NCBI RefSeq assembly: GCF_000471905.2
Contig: NW_006495273.1
Coordinates: forward strand, 5,895,747 to 5,959,746
Reading direction: 5' to 3'
Length of the DNA: 64,000 nucleotides
Origin: Amborella trichopoda
Lineage: Eukaryota; Streptophyta; Magnoliopsida; Amborellales; Amborellaceae
Part shown: positions 1 to 13,200 of the stretch, piece after piece
Numbering within the stretch: the first letter of the stretch is position 1
Layout: every line of letters starts with the position of its first letter
The notes under the pieces: generated by a model
Databases searched by the model: none
Seen by the model: the letters and a program-made list of their open reading frames with translations, nothing else
What the model was told of the DNA's origin: nothing
Position numbers and translations under genes: made by a program

Positions 1-14
1 GTAGTAAGTAATTA

Positions 15-16
<2 letters not shown>

Positions 17-71
<55 letters not shown>
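17..71. repeat. (TA)n microsatellite
   Basis: An uninterrupted run of about 27 TA units, followed by roughly 110 bp of A/T-only sequence up to the fold-back element at 181. Confidence 0.95.
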
Positions 72-77
<6 letters not shown>

Positions 78-180
78 ATTATATATTATACATAATAAAT
101 ATATATTAAAAATAATACAATTATATTAATAAAATAGATATAAATATATAATAAAATATAATCTATTATATTATATTTTA

Positions 181-1919
181 GGGAAAATCTCTTAATACCC
201 TCTATTTTTAAGTTTCATATCTCAATAAACCCAAGAATTTAAAACATATCTAGTAGCATAGAAATCTTAACTTTTATATCTTCTAACCCCTAGATTAATT
301 TTACTCACTTTATTCTTTTTCTTTTAACCCAAACAATTTATTTAAAGACATGTTTTTGTAAACTACATCATTTCTCTCTCTTCACATGATATTCTCCTTA
401 TTTCTCTCTCCACTATGACTCTCACCCACCCCTTTTTTCTCTCACCGTATTGCCCCTCTCTCTCTCACACACATCCTAATATATCTCTCTCCATTGTGAC
501 TCTCCCTAATTCTTTTCTCTTTTTCTCTCTCACGTCCTAATCTTTCTTTCCATTGTTACTTTCCCTAATTCCTCACTCTTTTTCTATCTCACGTCTTAAT
601 CTCTCTCTCTCCATAGTCACTCTCCTTAATTCCTCTTTTTTTTTCTCTCTCCATAGTCACTCTCCTTAATTCCTCTTTTTTTTTCTCTCTCCACAGTGAC
701 TCTCCCTTAATTTTTTTCTCTCCACCCCCTCTCTCTCTATGAATCTCCTCAATTCCACTATTTCTCTTTCCCTTCATCGGTCTCTCTCCGCAAATCCCTA
801 TTTTGCAACTGTGAAGTAATCATTTCAATGCTCATAGAAATCTCTCTTAACCATATGAACGGCTTTATATGCATATTTACCTGGCAAGATGTAATACGGA
901 TGAAGAGAGAGAGTTGGGATGAAGAGAGACCCAATACTCATATAAATCTCTCTTAACCATTTGAAAGGGCTTTACATGCATGTAAGCATGGCAGTCATGT
1001 AATACAAATGAAGACAGAGAGACGGATGGCATGTACTACGGATGTAATGAAGACAGAGAGACAGATGGCATGTAATGCGGATGTAATGAAAACAGAGAGA
1101 TGGATGGCATGTAATGCATATGTATTACGGATGAAGAGAGAGAAAGTTAGAATGCTCTTAACCATCTGAAGGGCTTTACGTGCATGCTTACATGGCAAGC
1201 ATGTAATACGGATGAATAGAGATGTGGATGAAGAGAGAGAGTTGAGAAGAAAAGAGAGAGTTGGGGTAATACGAAGAGAGAGAGAAGGGTTTGGGAAGAG
1301 TTACGATAGAGAGAGAATAGCGACATGGAGGTAGAGAGAAAGAAAGAGAAATTAAGATGAGAGAGAATGACATGGAGAGGGTAGAGAAAGTGGGAAATAC
1401 AAAGAGAGAGATAAAGAGTGGAATTGAGGAGATTCATGGAGAGAGAAAAATTAGGGAGAGTAATGGTAGAGAGAGAGAAAAAAAAAGAATTAGGGAGAGA
1501 GAGAGAGAGAAAAGAGAGGAATTAGGGAGAGTCACTATGGGGATAGAGATAGAGAGAGATTACGACATGAGAGAGAGAGAGAGATTACGACCTGAGAGAT
1601 AGAGAGAGTAATATGGTGAGAGAGAGAGAGGGTTAGGGAGAGTCACAATGGAAAGAGAAAGAGAGAGAAATAAAGAGACTATCATGTGAAGAGAGAGAAA
1701 GGATGTGGTTTAGAAAGAGTTATCTTTAAACAAATTGTTTGGGTTAAAAGAAAAAGAATAAAGTGGGTAAAATTAGTATAGGGTGTCAGAAGATATAAAA
1801 GTTAAGATTTCTATACTACAAGGTATCATTTGAATTCTTGGAGCTATTGAGATATGAACCTTAAACATAAGGGGTCTGGATATGAACCTTAAAAATAAAG
1901 GGTATGCAGATATTTTCCC
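181..1919. mobile_element. 1.74-kb fold-back element with CT/GA-rich arms
   Basis: The reverse complement of about 1720-1919 aligns with 181-350, with small indels, over roughly 170 bp. Both ends start GGGAAAAT. Shared inner blocks include the stretch ending in AACCCAAACAATTT. Inside this, the left arm (360-780) is a degenerate CTCTCC array and the right arm (1210-1700) is its GAGAGA complement, so the whole unit could fold into a long hairpin. The centre (about 826-1216) holds three direct copies of a block containing CTCTTAACCAT and GGCTTTA, plus short tandem units containing GGATGGCATGTA. TTA lies directly outside each end (178-180 and 1920-1922). This fits a 3-bp target duplication of PIF/Harbinger type, but the flanks are so A/T-rich that chance cannot be excluded. 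Open frames inside are low-complexity Arg/Glu/Lys strings and are not genes. The superfamily is an inference. Confidence 0.75.
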
Positions 1920-1995
1920 TTATATATAATATATACTATTATATATTCATATTATATTGTATTATTATACTATATTATACATTTTATATATTATT

Positions 1996-2389
1996 GGGTG
2001 CAGTTTGTATAAAGCCTAGGCTCTATACAAACAAATTAGAGCCTACCTTCAAATAGTGCAGAGCAATGAGGTTTCAATATTGAAAATTTTTGCGATAACC
2101 TTAAAATATATTTTCATATTTATTTATAAAGTTTAAAACTTCAAAAATAATGTAGATCGACATATCTATGAAAACTTAAAAATCTTGAAAATTGACAGTC
2201 AAAAACTGCGTTACAAAATTCTCTATTTCCAAAACTTGAAATCCATTTTTTTCCTATATCCATACATCTTGATGTCGAGATGATCAATTTAAAGATATTT
2301 GAGCATCAAAACAACCTCTTCTAGTGATATTTTTTAGGTAGGCTCAAATTTAATTATTTAGAGCCTCAGTTCTATATAAACTTTTTCCT
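1996..2389 (+). mobile_element. MITE family copy A (394 bp)
   Basis: The element starts GGGTGCAGTTTGTATAA and ends TATATAAACTTTTTCCT; the ends are imperfect inverted repeats that continue into a shared GAGGCTC-type block. The 8-bp sequence ATATTATT lies directly on both sides (1988-1995, 2390-2397). The interior contains the family signature CATCTTGATGTCGAGATGATCAATTT. It is non-coding. Other copies are at 5896-6269, 30943-31322, 31332-31704 and 38958-39353. An 8-bp target duplication suggests a hAT-like transposase in trans. Confidence 0.8.
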
Positions 2390-2397
2390 ATATTATT

Positions 2398-5166
2398 ATA
2401 TATTATATATTAATTATTATTACAATATAATTTACATATTAAGGATATAATGGAAAGGAATAAGAAAAAAATAAGGAGTTTATCTCAGTTAAGAAATATT
2501 ATTGAAGTTTGGAATCAATGGGAGAAGTTAATCAGTATAAAATTAAATGTAGGGTAATAATATAGAAACCTCAATTGAATATTCATAAATTCACATCTTT
2601 CAAGCAATCCAAACAGTAGACAGGCATGTTCTATGTTTCTTATCAAGTGCTATCCAAACAGCAGACACCCCTATCCTAGGACATACCAATTCCAAGAAAA
2701 CCTGATTTCAAGAGAATCCTATTCACAAAACAATTTCTCCAGTACTCAAACGGACCCTAAGGGAATTTGAATTTTGGGATTCTAGGAAGTAACGGGTTCC
2801 TAGGGGTATCTTTTCTCCCTAGAAAATGTGTCTCTCTCCTCTCATCTAGAGTCTTGAACTTGAAAGTAAAGTAAAAAGAACAAGTAAGAATTTTAATCCT
2901 TGAAGAGAGACCTCAAGAGCTTAATTACAAATGACTAAGAGTTCAAGAGTCTTCATTATAAATGACTTGAGTTTCTTGTATAGAGCAACAACAAAACAAT
3001 GGTGAATTACTCAAAACTAACCAAAATTGTCACGAAAATACATATTTTATGAATTAAAATATTAATCCAGCTTTTTGACCAAAATGCCCTTCAACACTTT
3101 TCAACAAATGACAAAATTATCCCTCCATGAGGGGCCTCTTGCCATTAATAGGCCTCAAGAGCCTTTCGGACACTTACAGTGGCAATTCAAACGATCAAAC
3201 ATCGTAGAATCGATGCTTGAACTATTACGCATGTTTTGATACCCTTTGATCGTCTTGAAACGGATTTTTAAGGATAAACCCAAAGTCCGGCCAAGTTCTA
3301 TAAACTTGTGATTCTTTGACCACCGATCCGACACGATTCATGATGATTCGAGACTTTATTTTGATCACAAATTGAAGATGATACTATCAAGATCATTTTG
3401 TGATAAATTTCGTCCATTTTGGTCTCTGTTTAAACATGTTCCAATTTTGGGAAGTTGTCAAAAAATGGGATTCCGACGACTAGAAAAGTATGTCATCTTC
3501 GACCTCAAAATTCGGTGTCATCCGGCCTCCAATTATTCACAAAAATTGTATCAAATTGTGGCTCTTCGAAGCACGATCTCAATGGACCCGTACTTGCCAT
3601 GATCCGATGTCGGGATCTTGAGCTATGTCCTCTCAAAGAATTGGATGTTCTTCTTTTTAAAATCTAAATTTTCATGTTTCGAGCACATTTTCTCTCTAAG
3701 AATTCTCTCGTTTCGGGCCATATCATGACACATGTCATATGTCAAAATGAGCGTATCGTCGAGATCTAGCTTGTGTCCGAATTTGAGCTTAATTGGACTC
3801 AAAATGAGCAAGTTGTGATCATTTGAAAATCATCCCAAAATGAGAAACACAATTTTCATAAATAGAAACTGGTGTACCGAGGCTGCACTGCAATAGTGTA
3901 AAACTCACCATTTATGGTAAGTTAGGCCGAGAATGGTCCCGGAGGATCCGATTGAGCCAAAATTTGTGCCTTGAGATTTTCGACATTCTGGATCTAATGA
4001 AGGTGGTCCGATACTGTTTTGAGACCCAAAAAATAGGCTATAGTTATGGGGTCCATTTCAGCTTGATAGGAATAGGATTTCCAAACTGAGTTTCGTATTA
4101 ATCATCTCAAAACGTGTCAAAATGCTATGAAACTTTGCAAATGTCTTTAAGGTATACAAATGATCTCATTCAATTTGAGATCATTCTGACACTTCTTCAA
4201 AGGTCGTCTAATATTAAGCTTATTGCTTTAGTGTTTTCGTGGTCTGACAGTGTCTTAAGCACCAACAAAACCAGGTTACTACTGTCTCTCTCTTTGCTCA
4301 CCTCGAAGATACAAGTACGTCAAAAATTATGTATAACATTGCTCATGACATTTTAATACACAAGAGAAAATCAAAGAGAGTGCGGTGTGGCCCTCAGGAG
4401 CAATCCTCTCACTCAAACGTTTGAAATTTAAAAGAGAGCTTTCATTGTCATTTTCAATACTTATGTGTCATTCTTGACACACAAGTTCACACATTTGACT
4501 AATGAGAATCAATACACTATAAAACCCTTTTTACCTCAAACCCTTACTAGACCAAAATTTACAAAATAATGAAATGCAACTCATACATGCGTACACAGGC
4601 GCGCCACTAATACATAACTCACCAAAACGCATCCAAGTCAACAAAAACCCCACTAAGGCACATCCCACCATGTAGCATGTCCACATCATCCACAAGGGAA
4701 GCCACATTTTGGCCATGTGGCACCCATCCGCAAGTTCGATACCACATCCGTCGCATGTGCACGTCTCTAAATAGAATTTGGTCCAACAATTTTAGTAATT
4801 CTCATTCTAAAAAAAAAAATCAAAACTTACGAAAAATACATTTCTTAGTATTTTCTCATAATTTTGAATTGATTATGACTCAAATACCATAGTTTCAGAG
4901 AGATTAGGATGCAATTTTGATCCGAATTTTTAAGACTTGCAACTATGATGATGCATATGAATATAGAATTTATATTTTTTTGAAATAGTAATAGTGGTTT
5001 TTATATTGTTTTATCCACCATCCATTATAACTCTTTGTGGATGCACCATTTCTTGACGTTCATCTTAGAAATGGTCGTTTGATGCATGAAGGATCGCACA
5101 AAAATAAGACAGTAAGCTGACTCACTAAAACCCCATCTCTCTTTATTTATATATATAGAGAGAGAG
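2398..5166. other. Unassigned non-coding stretch, probably decayed transposon sequence
   Basis: I see no gene here. The block 3100-4350 has evenly mixed base composition, with many short motifs of the kind seen in long non-coding retrotransposon regions (for example around 3240-3620 and 3890-4060). No terminal repeats or domains could be recognised, and the short open frames have no coding character. Confidence 0.4.
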
Positions 5167-5875
5167 AGCAATGACATCATGCAACCGTTGTATATTAATA
5201 TGATATAACAACGTTAAAAAACCATTTTATGGCCATTTGTTTGATTCAAATTTTGAAATATACAATCTTTTCATTCTAATAAACAATCACAAAGAAAGAA
5301 AAAATTGAAAACACAACCTAGAAAGTATCTTTTTAACCCAATTAACATAGGTTGTTCATTTTGGTGAGATGGTTAGATCTAGACCTTAAAAGGATTTTTT
5401 CATTTCCAATTTGTTTGGATGACTTTATTATCATTAGATGAACAATGATAAAAAAGAAAAAAACGATTTTGAATTCATAAAGGCTAAGATCTTAAAATTC
5501 ACAAAACGAATGGTCTAGATTCGTTTTTAGAGATGACTCATTTTGACCAAATCTAAGGTTCAAATTGAACTTTTTTTTTTTTTTTGACGGGATTGATTAT
5601 TGAGATGAAAAGAGTGTGTATACAAAATTTGGGATCATACAAATACCACAAACATAGTTTACTAGAAATGTCGTTGCAATATACTATGATACAACCGTTG
5701 CATTGAATCATTGCTCATATATATATTATATTTTCAATTTTTTTCTTTTTTTGTAATTGTTCATTAGAATGAAAAGAGTGTATATTTCAAAATTTGGATC
5801 AAACAAATGGCCACAAAATGGCTTTTAAAGTTGCTGCATCATATTACTATACAACGGTTGTATGAAATCATTGCT
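5167..5875. mobile_element. 709-bp fold-back element with three related arms
   Basis: The left arm 5167-5291 is the reverse complement of 5750-5875 over about 125 bp, at roughly 85-90 percent identity by eye. The terminal bases are AGCAATGA and TCATTGCT. A third, partial copy in the same orientation as the right arm lies at about 5591-5713 and also ends in AATCATTGCT. A shorter internal inverted pair (GGTTAGATCTAGACC-like near 5370, GGTCTAGATTC near 5510) suggests a nested inner element. Flanks are GA and TA microsatellites, so no target duplication can be called. Confidence 0.7.
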
Positions 5876-5895
5876 ATATATATATATATATATAT

Positions 5896-6269
5896 ATAAG
5901 TTTATATAAGATTATAACCTTAAAATGTAGAACTGCAAATGCACCTCAAAAAACCATCGGAAAAGGTTGTTTTCATGTTTAGAAACTTCATAATATTTCT
6001 TTTCGACATCAAGATGTATGAATATAAAACCAAAAAAAAGATTTTAAATCTAAAAAATAGGGCATCTTGCAGCACATTATCTAGACCGTCCATTTTCAAA
6101 AAAATTATATGTTTGTAGATCTACTCGATTTTAACTATTTTTGGAGTTTAAAATTTTATAATTAGATATAAAAATAGATTTTGAGATAATTCTAAAAATT
6201 TTACACCAAAAATACATGTTATGATAAAATTTGGGCGATTGTTAAAAGTTGCAACCTTATAGAAACCAG
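5896..6269 (-). mobile_element. MITE family copy B
   Basis: This is the inverted counterpart of the copies at 1996 and 38958. Reading the minus strand it runs GGTTTCTATAAGGTTGCAAC ... CATCTTGATGTCGAAAAG ... CTTATATAAACTT. The outer end at 5896 merges into a (TA)n run, so the terminal bases and target duplication are lost. Confidence 0.7.
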
Positions 6270-6275
6270 GTTTTA

Positions 6276-6524
6276 TATACAATGAAACCATTTATCTTCG
6301 ATACAAAATTACAATTACTTATAACCATCGATGTGAAATTTGATTGCTTCAGTGTCACAAAGTTTGAAAAATTTTGTTTTTAATTTTGTGCTTGGTCAAT
6401 GAAATAAATGTAACAACCCAATTTCACATCAATAGTCATGAGGAATTATAACCACCTTTGTATGAAACAAAGGTAAATGATAACCACCTTTGTATGAAAC
6501 AAAGGTAAATGGTCTTATTGTATA
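6276..6524. mobile_element. Small fold-back MITE-like element with an internal 32-bp tandem duplication
   Basis: TATACAATGAAACCATTTA at the left is mirrored by TAAATGGTCTTATTGTATA at the right, and an inner block containing CATCGATGTGAAAT is mirrored by ATTTCACATCAATAG. The right arm carries a perfect 32-bp tandem duplication (6449-6480, 6481-6512, last base differing). There is no coding potential. Exact borders and superfamily are uncertain. Confidence 0.5.
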
Positions 6525-7042
6525 CTTTCCCTATATATTAAATCAATTCCCATAGTTTACTTGGTCGTACAGGGTACATTAGACAAGAACCTTCATATCC
6601 TATGCAAATTTCCTTATTATATTTTCCCAATCTTATACCATATGGTCTGTTTACTATTGCCGTCTTAATCTAGGGTGTTTAGACAAGCGCAGGGGCCAGC
6701 ATACCAACCAGAAAGAATGGGCCTTCACAAACCAAACTTGGCTTAAAATCATTTCAAGACTGAAAATAACTCCAAGGAATATCGCAATCCAATACATTAC
6801 AAAGCCGTGTGCTTCAATGCACAACAATCATACTCTAAGATTTGAACATTCACCATGAAGACGAGGCCTGATGATGCATGTGGTACCTGCAATTTGGTAA
6901 AACACTATCAACTCAAATATATGGCCAGAACGCTTTTGGTACTTTCTTCACCAAATGTGGTCGTCCCATATAACCCAGTAAGAAGGATGGCATATAGAAT
7001 AAATTTTACGATAAATATAACCTACTGGTGAAATCGTATAGC
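6525..7042 (-). other. Probable 3' UTR and downstream flank of the PAT10-like gene
   Basis: This is the DNA immediately after the PAT10-like stop codon on the minus strand. No other feature was seen in it, and I could not fix a polyadenylation site. Confidence 0.4.
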
Positions 7043-7217
7043 TTAACAGCAACGGCAAGTCACAATGTCCCAGCATGTGTATGGCCTTTTTTTATCTTCT
7101 ATTTCCTCCAGCGTGGGCAATGGTTCAATGGTATAAATACTTCTGCTGGCGCAACAAAAGTTGTACAGATTTCTGCATACCCCCTTGCTAAAAGGATGGA
7201 CCCTATCAGGGATACCT
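7043..7217 (-). CDS. PAT10: PAT10-like gene, exon 11 and stop
   Basis: Encodes [20 protein letters not shown] and the C-terminal tail ending [14 protein letters not shown], then TAA at 7043-7045. The Cys-rich end is a signature of this subfamily. Confidence 0.95.
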
Positions 7218-10200
7218 CTGCAAGTTCACAGAATACCCCACATAAAACTTACTAGAAAAAAGGCAAAAAGAAAAAGTTTTCACTCAATGGATTGTTTATT
7301 CTAATTAGTCTGATAATAGCTTACTCACGATTCAAGGAATAATCAGGAACCCTCAACTCTACACCGCCTGTATTAAATAATTATTCACACATACAAAAGA
7401 ATCTTTTTCTCACAGAAATTATCTGACTCCAATTTTTTTCATGGGAAGACAAAAATAGACAACTTTTCTCCAAAAGGCAGCATTTCCATGAAACCTAAAT
7501 AATTACTTGATGATTGGATGAAAACGAGTGGATTTGGAAACTTGGAGAAAAACATGAGGGGATCATTCGCTACCAGAAGCAGATGAATGCCTCGGTTTTA
7601 GTTCCTTGGGGAAGTGGATAAGAAGATGAACGCAATGGGAAACAGTGTTAACTTTCAGAATATTTTCCACATTAGAACAAAATTATTGCCATAAATATGA
7701 CTTTCCAAAGCCGTTCCTGTAGTGTCAAAAAATGTTATCGAGTTTTTCTACATCTCTCTTTTGGGAGGTATGCGTGAGGGGAAAACCCATAATAGCCTAG
7801 ATGCTAAAACAAGGATAACTCCAGCCACCAGCTTAAAGGGACAACACCAGTGGGTTTTCTCTTCTACATTTCTTTCATAGAGAAACTTGGCATACCTCAG
7901 ATACGAAATCCGCTGTTTCCTTATAAGTTCATGCGTTGTCTGATTCGTCAGTACAAGATAGCTGTGTAACCAATTCCAGTATAAGAAAAAAAAGAAAAGT
8001 AAATTTTCTTTTTTTTCAAATATGACAGAATTATGAAGATATATTAGAGAAAGCACTGAAAAGTTGCAATTCAAGCAATAATCATATTAAATAATGGATG
8101 TAGTGTTCAACCCTGTTATATAATTTTCATGAAACGCTGAACACTGTAACTTAACTCAGAGCGAGGAAAAAAGAAACATACACACATCACAAAAGAACAA
8201 CAAATTTCAGGCAAACAGAATCTGGCAATATTCCATCTGCAGAGGGAAAGCGGCAGTATAGTGCTGAATCTCATATTAGACAGAACAAAGAGTTCACTGT
8301 TGGCCATTTATCCACTTTTTTTTCTTAATTGTGCTTTGGTGTTGAAATAAATTATGAAATGGAAGTAACTTGAGAGAAAAATTTACTGCAAAAGCTGCAA
8401 CTGACAACCATCCTCCTCTGTACATTACATATCAATAGCACACCACAAAACATTTTCTACAACTTATTCTAACGACTAGATGCAGAAACCAGTGTGCATA
8501 TCCAAGAATAGATTTAGACTAGGAAATCGCGAGAGTTACTTTATGCACCACTTTGAGTTACCCAAGCCATTTCAGAAGCCAAACTTTTGGTACCAGTTGT
8601 ATGAGGGAAACTGACCAAGAGAGAAGAAAAGGACAAATACTAACGGTGCAGCCAAGGTAAATTTAAGCCATGACGGACCTAGTGAAACTACTTGATACAT
8701 GATATTCAATAAATATTTTTCGAGCATCAATCAACAAAATGGGAAGATAAATATTACATTGGTGATGTCTTCACCATGTCATGGTGCCAGCTATGGACCA
8801 CTTAAAAGTAAAATTGGTTAAAAACTGCAAACACCATAACACAGATAGCATTTGAATCAAAATGGATTTGATTCTTTTAGTACATTACATCTCTTGCAGC
8901 TGTAGAAGACCATGGTTTTGGGTTACTGGCAATGCTAACTTTACTATCTTCAGACTGCTATGACTAATGAGATGGTAACTGAACCATATTTACCTGGCAG
9001 GCAAACCATCATGCCCATAGGAAAGCACTAGGTGTGCCAGCTTTATGTTATGAGTTAGGTGCTCAAAGAAATTAATATTTCTGCAATCAACGATAAACTA
9101 AAGGCAAAAGCATCCCAACTTGGGCCCAGAGGAAAGTATATCACAATGTGGCTTCTATACTTTCCTCGCTGTTGAGCTGAAAATTTAAGGATCCATTACA
9201 CAAGTGTCCAGAAATCAAAAGGCCAATAACAATTGTGACTGCTACAGTCAAGCATAGCTCATATTCATATTTTACAAATTTCCATAGCTGTAAGATTCAA
9301 ATTCATGACCAGCAAAGTTTTGGAAGAACCCAATACCAAGAACTCCAGTGAAAATGGCTTTACGTCATTGTCATGTAGAGACACTAACAATGTCTAATTT
9401 TTTAGTGCTCAGCAAAGACCTTGAATCGTTTAACATATTTTATTTATTGAATGAGCACTCCCTAAAACTGCTTAGGAGATTTTCAGTTAGAAAGCAAACA
9501 TCAACAACTAATATTACCAAAAGCAGGAGGCCACTTGAATCATTTAACACCACCCAATCAAGTCATGAGGATGCCACGGGAAGAGGTTGATGCTTACAAA
9601 ATAATGCAAATTGTAAACACTCCAAAGTGGAAGAACAAATGACAAACGGCATAAGTTAAAGGGCAGAAAGAAATAGAGGATGCTTCAACCCTGTCCGCCC
9701 CAGACTGCACTTTCACAGTCAAAAGAATCTGATGAATGCAACATTTTAAATAAATTTACATCATGTATAAGTTGATGGTATGGTTATTACGAAGTTTACA
9801 TAATTTATAGGTGCAGGAACCAAATCAGCGAATTTCTTGATAAAACCCAATAACAACTGTCACTTAACCAACCCTACTATAATGAAATAGTTTAGGAAGA
9901 AAGCTTTCTAGAAAACAGAAATTAATCCTATAAGATATTCTTAAGTATATGAAATTATCTCAAACAAAAACATGAGCATTCTGTTTAAAATGCAGATCAT
10001 GAAAAGTTACGGATTTCTATTATGGACTTCTTTTTTTGTGAAATTAATGTACATATGTATCTCAAACAATGATTTAAAAAACGAATCAGTAATTAGGATC
10101 GGGCATCACAAAAACTAGTCAGGATTGGTGAATTGGCGGTCTGGATCGCCGTTTTGTTGTGCAGAAAAAATAGTGAACCGGCCAAGAACCGGTCCCGATG

Positions 10201-13200
10201 GGTGAGTCGGCATTTTTTTACTGTAGCAAAATGGTGCTTTTATTGTAGTAAAATGCCGTTTTACTGTAGCTACTCGCCCATTCTCTTCTAGACTCGGACG
10301 ATTTCCTATATATTGACAGAATCGGCATGGGGTGACCGATTCCCAAGTCCGACCAGGCAATTCTGTACCGACCCAGCGTTTTTTAAATCACTGATATTGA
10401 CATACACATGTAAACTCATTCACAAAACACCCCTCAATAATTCAAAAGAAAATGGGCGATTATTGCTTTTCAACATACAGGAAAATAGGTCAATGTTTTA
10501 GACATCGATGATCCTTAAATTTCTTTTTAATTTATTTAGAGCAGCTATTCCTTGACAAATGAAAATCTTTTTGATTTCTCACAATTTCGAAAAAAATATA
10601 GATGAATTTTAATTTTTACATTTTTTTAATTAGGGATCAATTTTATTATTGAATAGAATACAAGCACCAAGGGAAAAAAAACAAAGTAATATATCAATCA
10701 GTGATGCACTTCGTTCCACAGATTAAAAAATCTCCGACCCTACCACCTAACAACACTAGGGGCATGCTGATTGCTTTACCATCTAAGCCTTCCACAAAAA
10801 TCTATGGATGTTTGATTCTCTTCCATCTCAATCACCAGGACCAAAATGGTTTTTGACACAATGTTACAATGGCATAGATGTGATGTCTGACATGCCTCTC
10901 GAAATTTTGGTTTTGGACACGAACAAGTTGCCACAACACTAAGATGCAGCATGTATCTCCACGAGTACTCGTATATTTTTAAATAAATCTAAGCAGTAAC
11001 TAAATATGAATAATGATTAATGTATGGACACATGCATGTCCAACTTCAAGATATACACATCCTAAACTCTAGAAACTTGTCTAAATCACAGGTGTATATG
11101 AAATTTGGCTATGCATATCCAAAATTTTAGGCACACAGGTCAATGGATGATAAATTGAGCCTTGTGTGTTCTAGCTTGCAATATTTTGAGCCTAGCAACA
11201 CTGGCCAGAAATGTTAGCTGGTGCCACTGAAAAGTTCACCAGTGTTATCCAATGCCACCACATACCACATATGCAGCCACATCAAGGTGGAGTGTCCAAT
11301 GGACTGCATCAGCCCACTAAGACAGGCATATACGATGCGCCTGCCTAGGACGTACATACGCTGCCAAGGAATCCCCACTTAGGCAAGCTTATACAGCCAC
11401 ATTTTTCTGCCCTGCTGGTGGGGAGGATTATAGCCCACAACCTCACGGATGTCGGTCTGTTCCCCCATGAGAAGTGGGCGAGGGATAAAACCCCTTAGAA
11501 CGACATCTTTTTGGTTCCAAGGGGATTAAATCCAATTTGTCCAAAATCGATTTTTTTTTTCTTTTAATTCAGAGTTTATGAGCAAAACTCTTACGGGTTT
11601 CCTGGTAAGTTTCCTATTGATTTTGAGCTCACTTTGGAGGATTTTAGCATGCACAATATCGAGTTATCAACTCATCAAAGGTTTGAAGGTGATTGCACTA
11701 AGAAATTGAAAAAAACAATTTATTTTCTTTTGGGCGGGGTGGGGAGGGGGGGGGTTCTGCTTTTTGCAACATGGGCTTTGCTCCTGAGCTTTTTTGGTTT
11801 CTGGTTCTACTTGTGAAGTACTTAGTAGTTGGCTATATTCAACAATCCCCCCTTTCTCATTTCTTTTAGTAGTTTCATATTATGCACGCTATATTACTTA
11901 AGTTCTTTGAATCTGGACATACCCTTCTGCTTTTCATTCAGTTTGATGAAATGGATTAGATCATTTTATTTTACAAGCTTATTACCTTAAGAGTCAGAAA
12001 ATGTCTCTATTACTCTATCAGCAACAGAGACAGCATATGTTAGAGTCAAAATGCCCACTATCGCACAAACCGCATATTTGTGTTATTATTTACTTCTTTA
12101 CAAATTTTCCATTTTCATATTTTTTTATATTTATTGTAGACGGAATAGGAATTGCTTACCAGGCATCAAGCTAACACATCAGACCCCCTTAGGGCCTCAA
12201 CCCCATGCTGCATTTGAAAACTTTCGTGTTGACCACACAAATTCATTACAGTCAAACATGCCTCCATGTGTGTCTTTGTCATATATGACCTTCACATCTC
12301 CACAAAAAATTGCTGAAAATCAGCAGTTTGCCGTAGTACCTAACCCATGAACATACAGAACTTATCAACCATCCAAAGGAAAGTAGTACCTAACTCATGA
12401 ACACACAGAACTTATCCACTATTACAATTGATACCCCATAGGAACCATCCAAAGGAAAAAGTGATACCTGACCTCATCAAATAGGCCTAAAATCCTTTTT
12501 TTTTTAGGAGTCCATGGATCTCTTTCAAAACTTCCACTAAAGCCCCATTTGGACAAAAAATTAAAGAGAACCTAGCTTCCAGAAGACAGCTACGACCGTC
12601 TCTGATAGACAATCTAGCAAAAAGTTCTCTGCCAACCACATCCATGGAAGGGAAGTTTTACCATACGTAGAGCTCAGGCAGGATTCTAATACATATCCAT
12701 GTTCAATATTCTTAGAGCTTGCTTTTCTCGTCAAAATTTTTGCCCATTAAATCTGTCCGACAGATCCAATTTCTCAGCCATATGATGTGGATAATGAGCC
12801 ATCGTCGCCCTATCAAGTATTTGAATTTAAGATAAATGACAGATCAATTCTTCGCATAGACTTTTTCTTTAATTGCTGAGAGAAGACTTCAATTTAAGAA
12901 TTCAGGCACTCCAACCAGATTATGTGCCAGACTATGTTACCTAACCATATATCTCGTCTTGGTCACTTTTTTGAAATGTAGCCCACATCCTTCTCTCTCA
13001 CTCAGGTCACGCAAGAACAATTGGTTCAGCTATTAGTAGCAATACTAGTATAATGTTGATTCTTCATCATTCAAGACAAATATGAAATTATAATTTTGGA
13101 ATGAAACACAACTAGAACATAATCTGCTACAATTGCCATATTTCATAAAGGCTAAATGTTTGATGCAGGACAAAATTATTTTTATTTTTAATTTTCATTC

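Noticed and set aside
589..1602. Arg/Glu/Lys-rich frames on both strands
   Set aside because: They are translations of GAGAGA/CTCTCT arrays.
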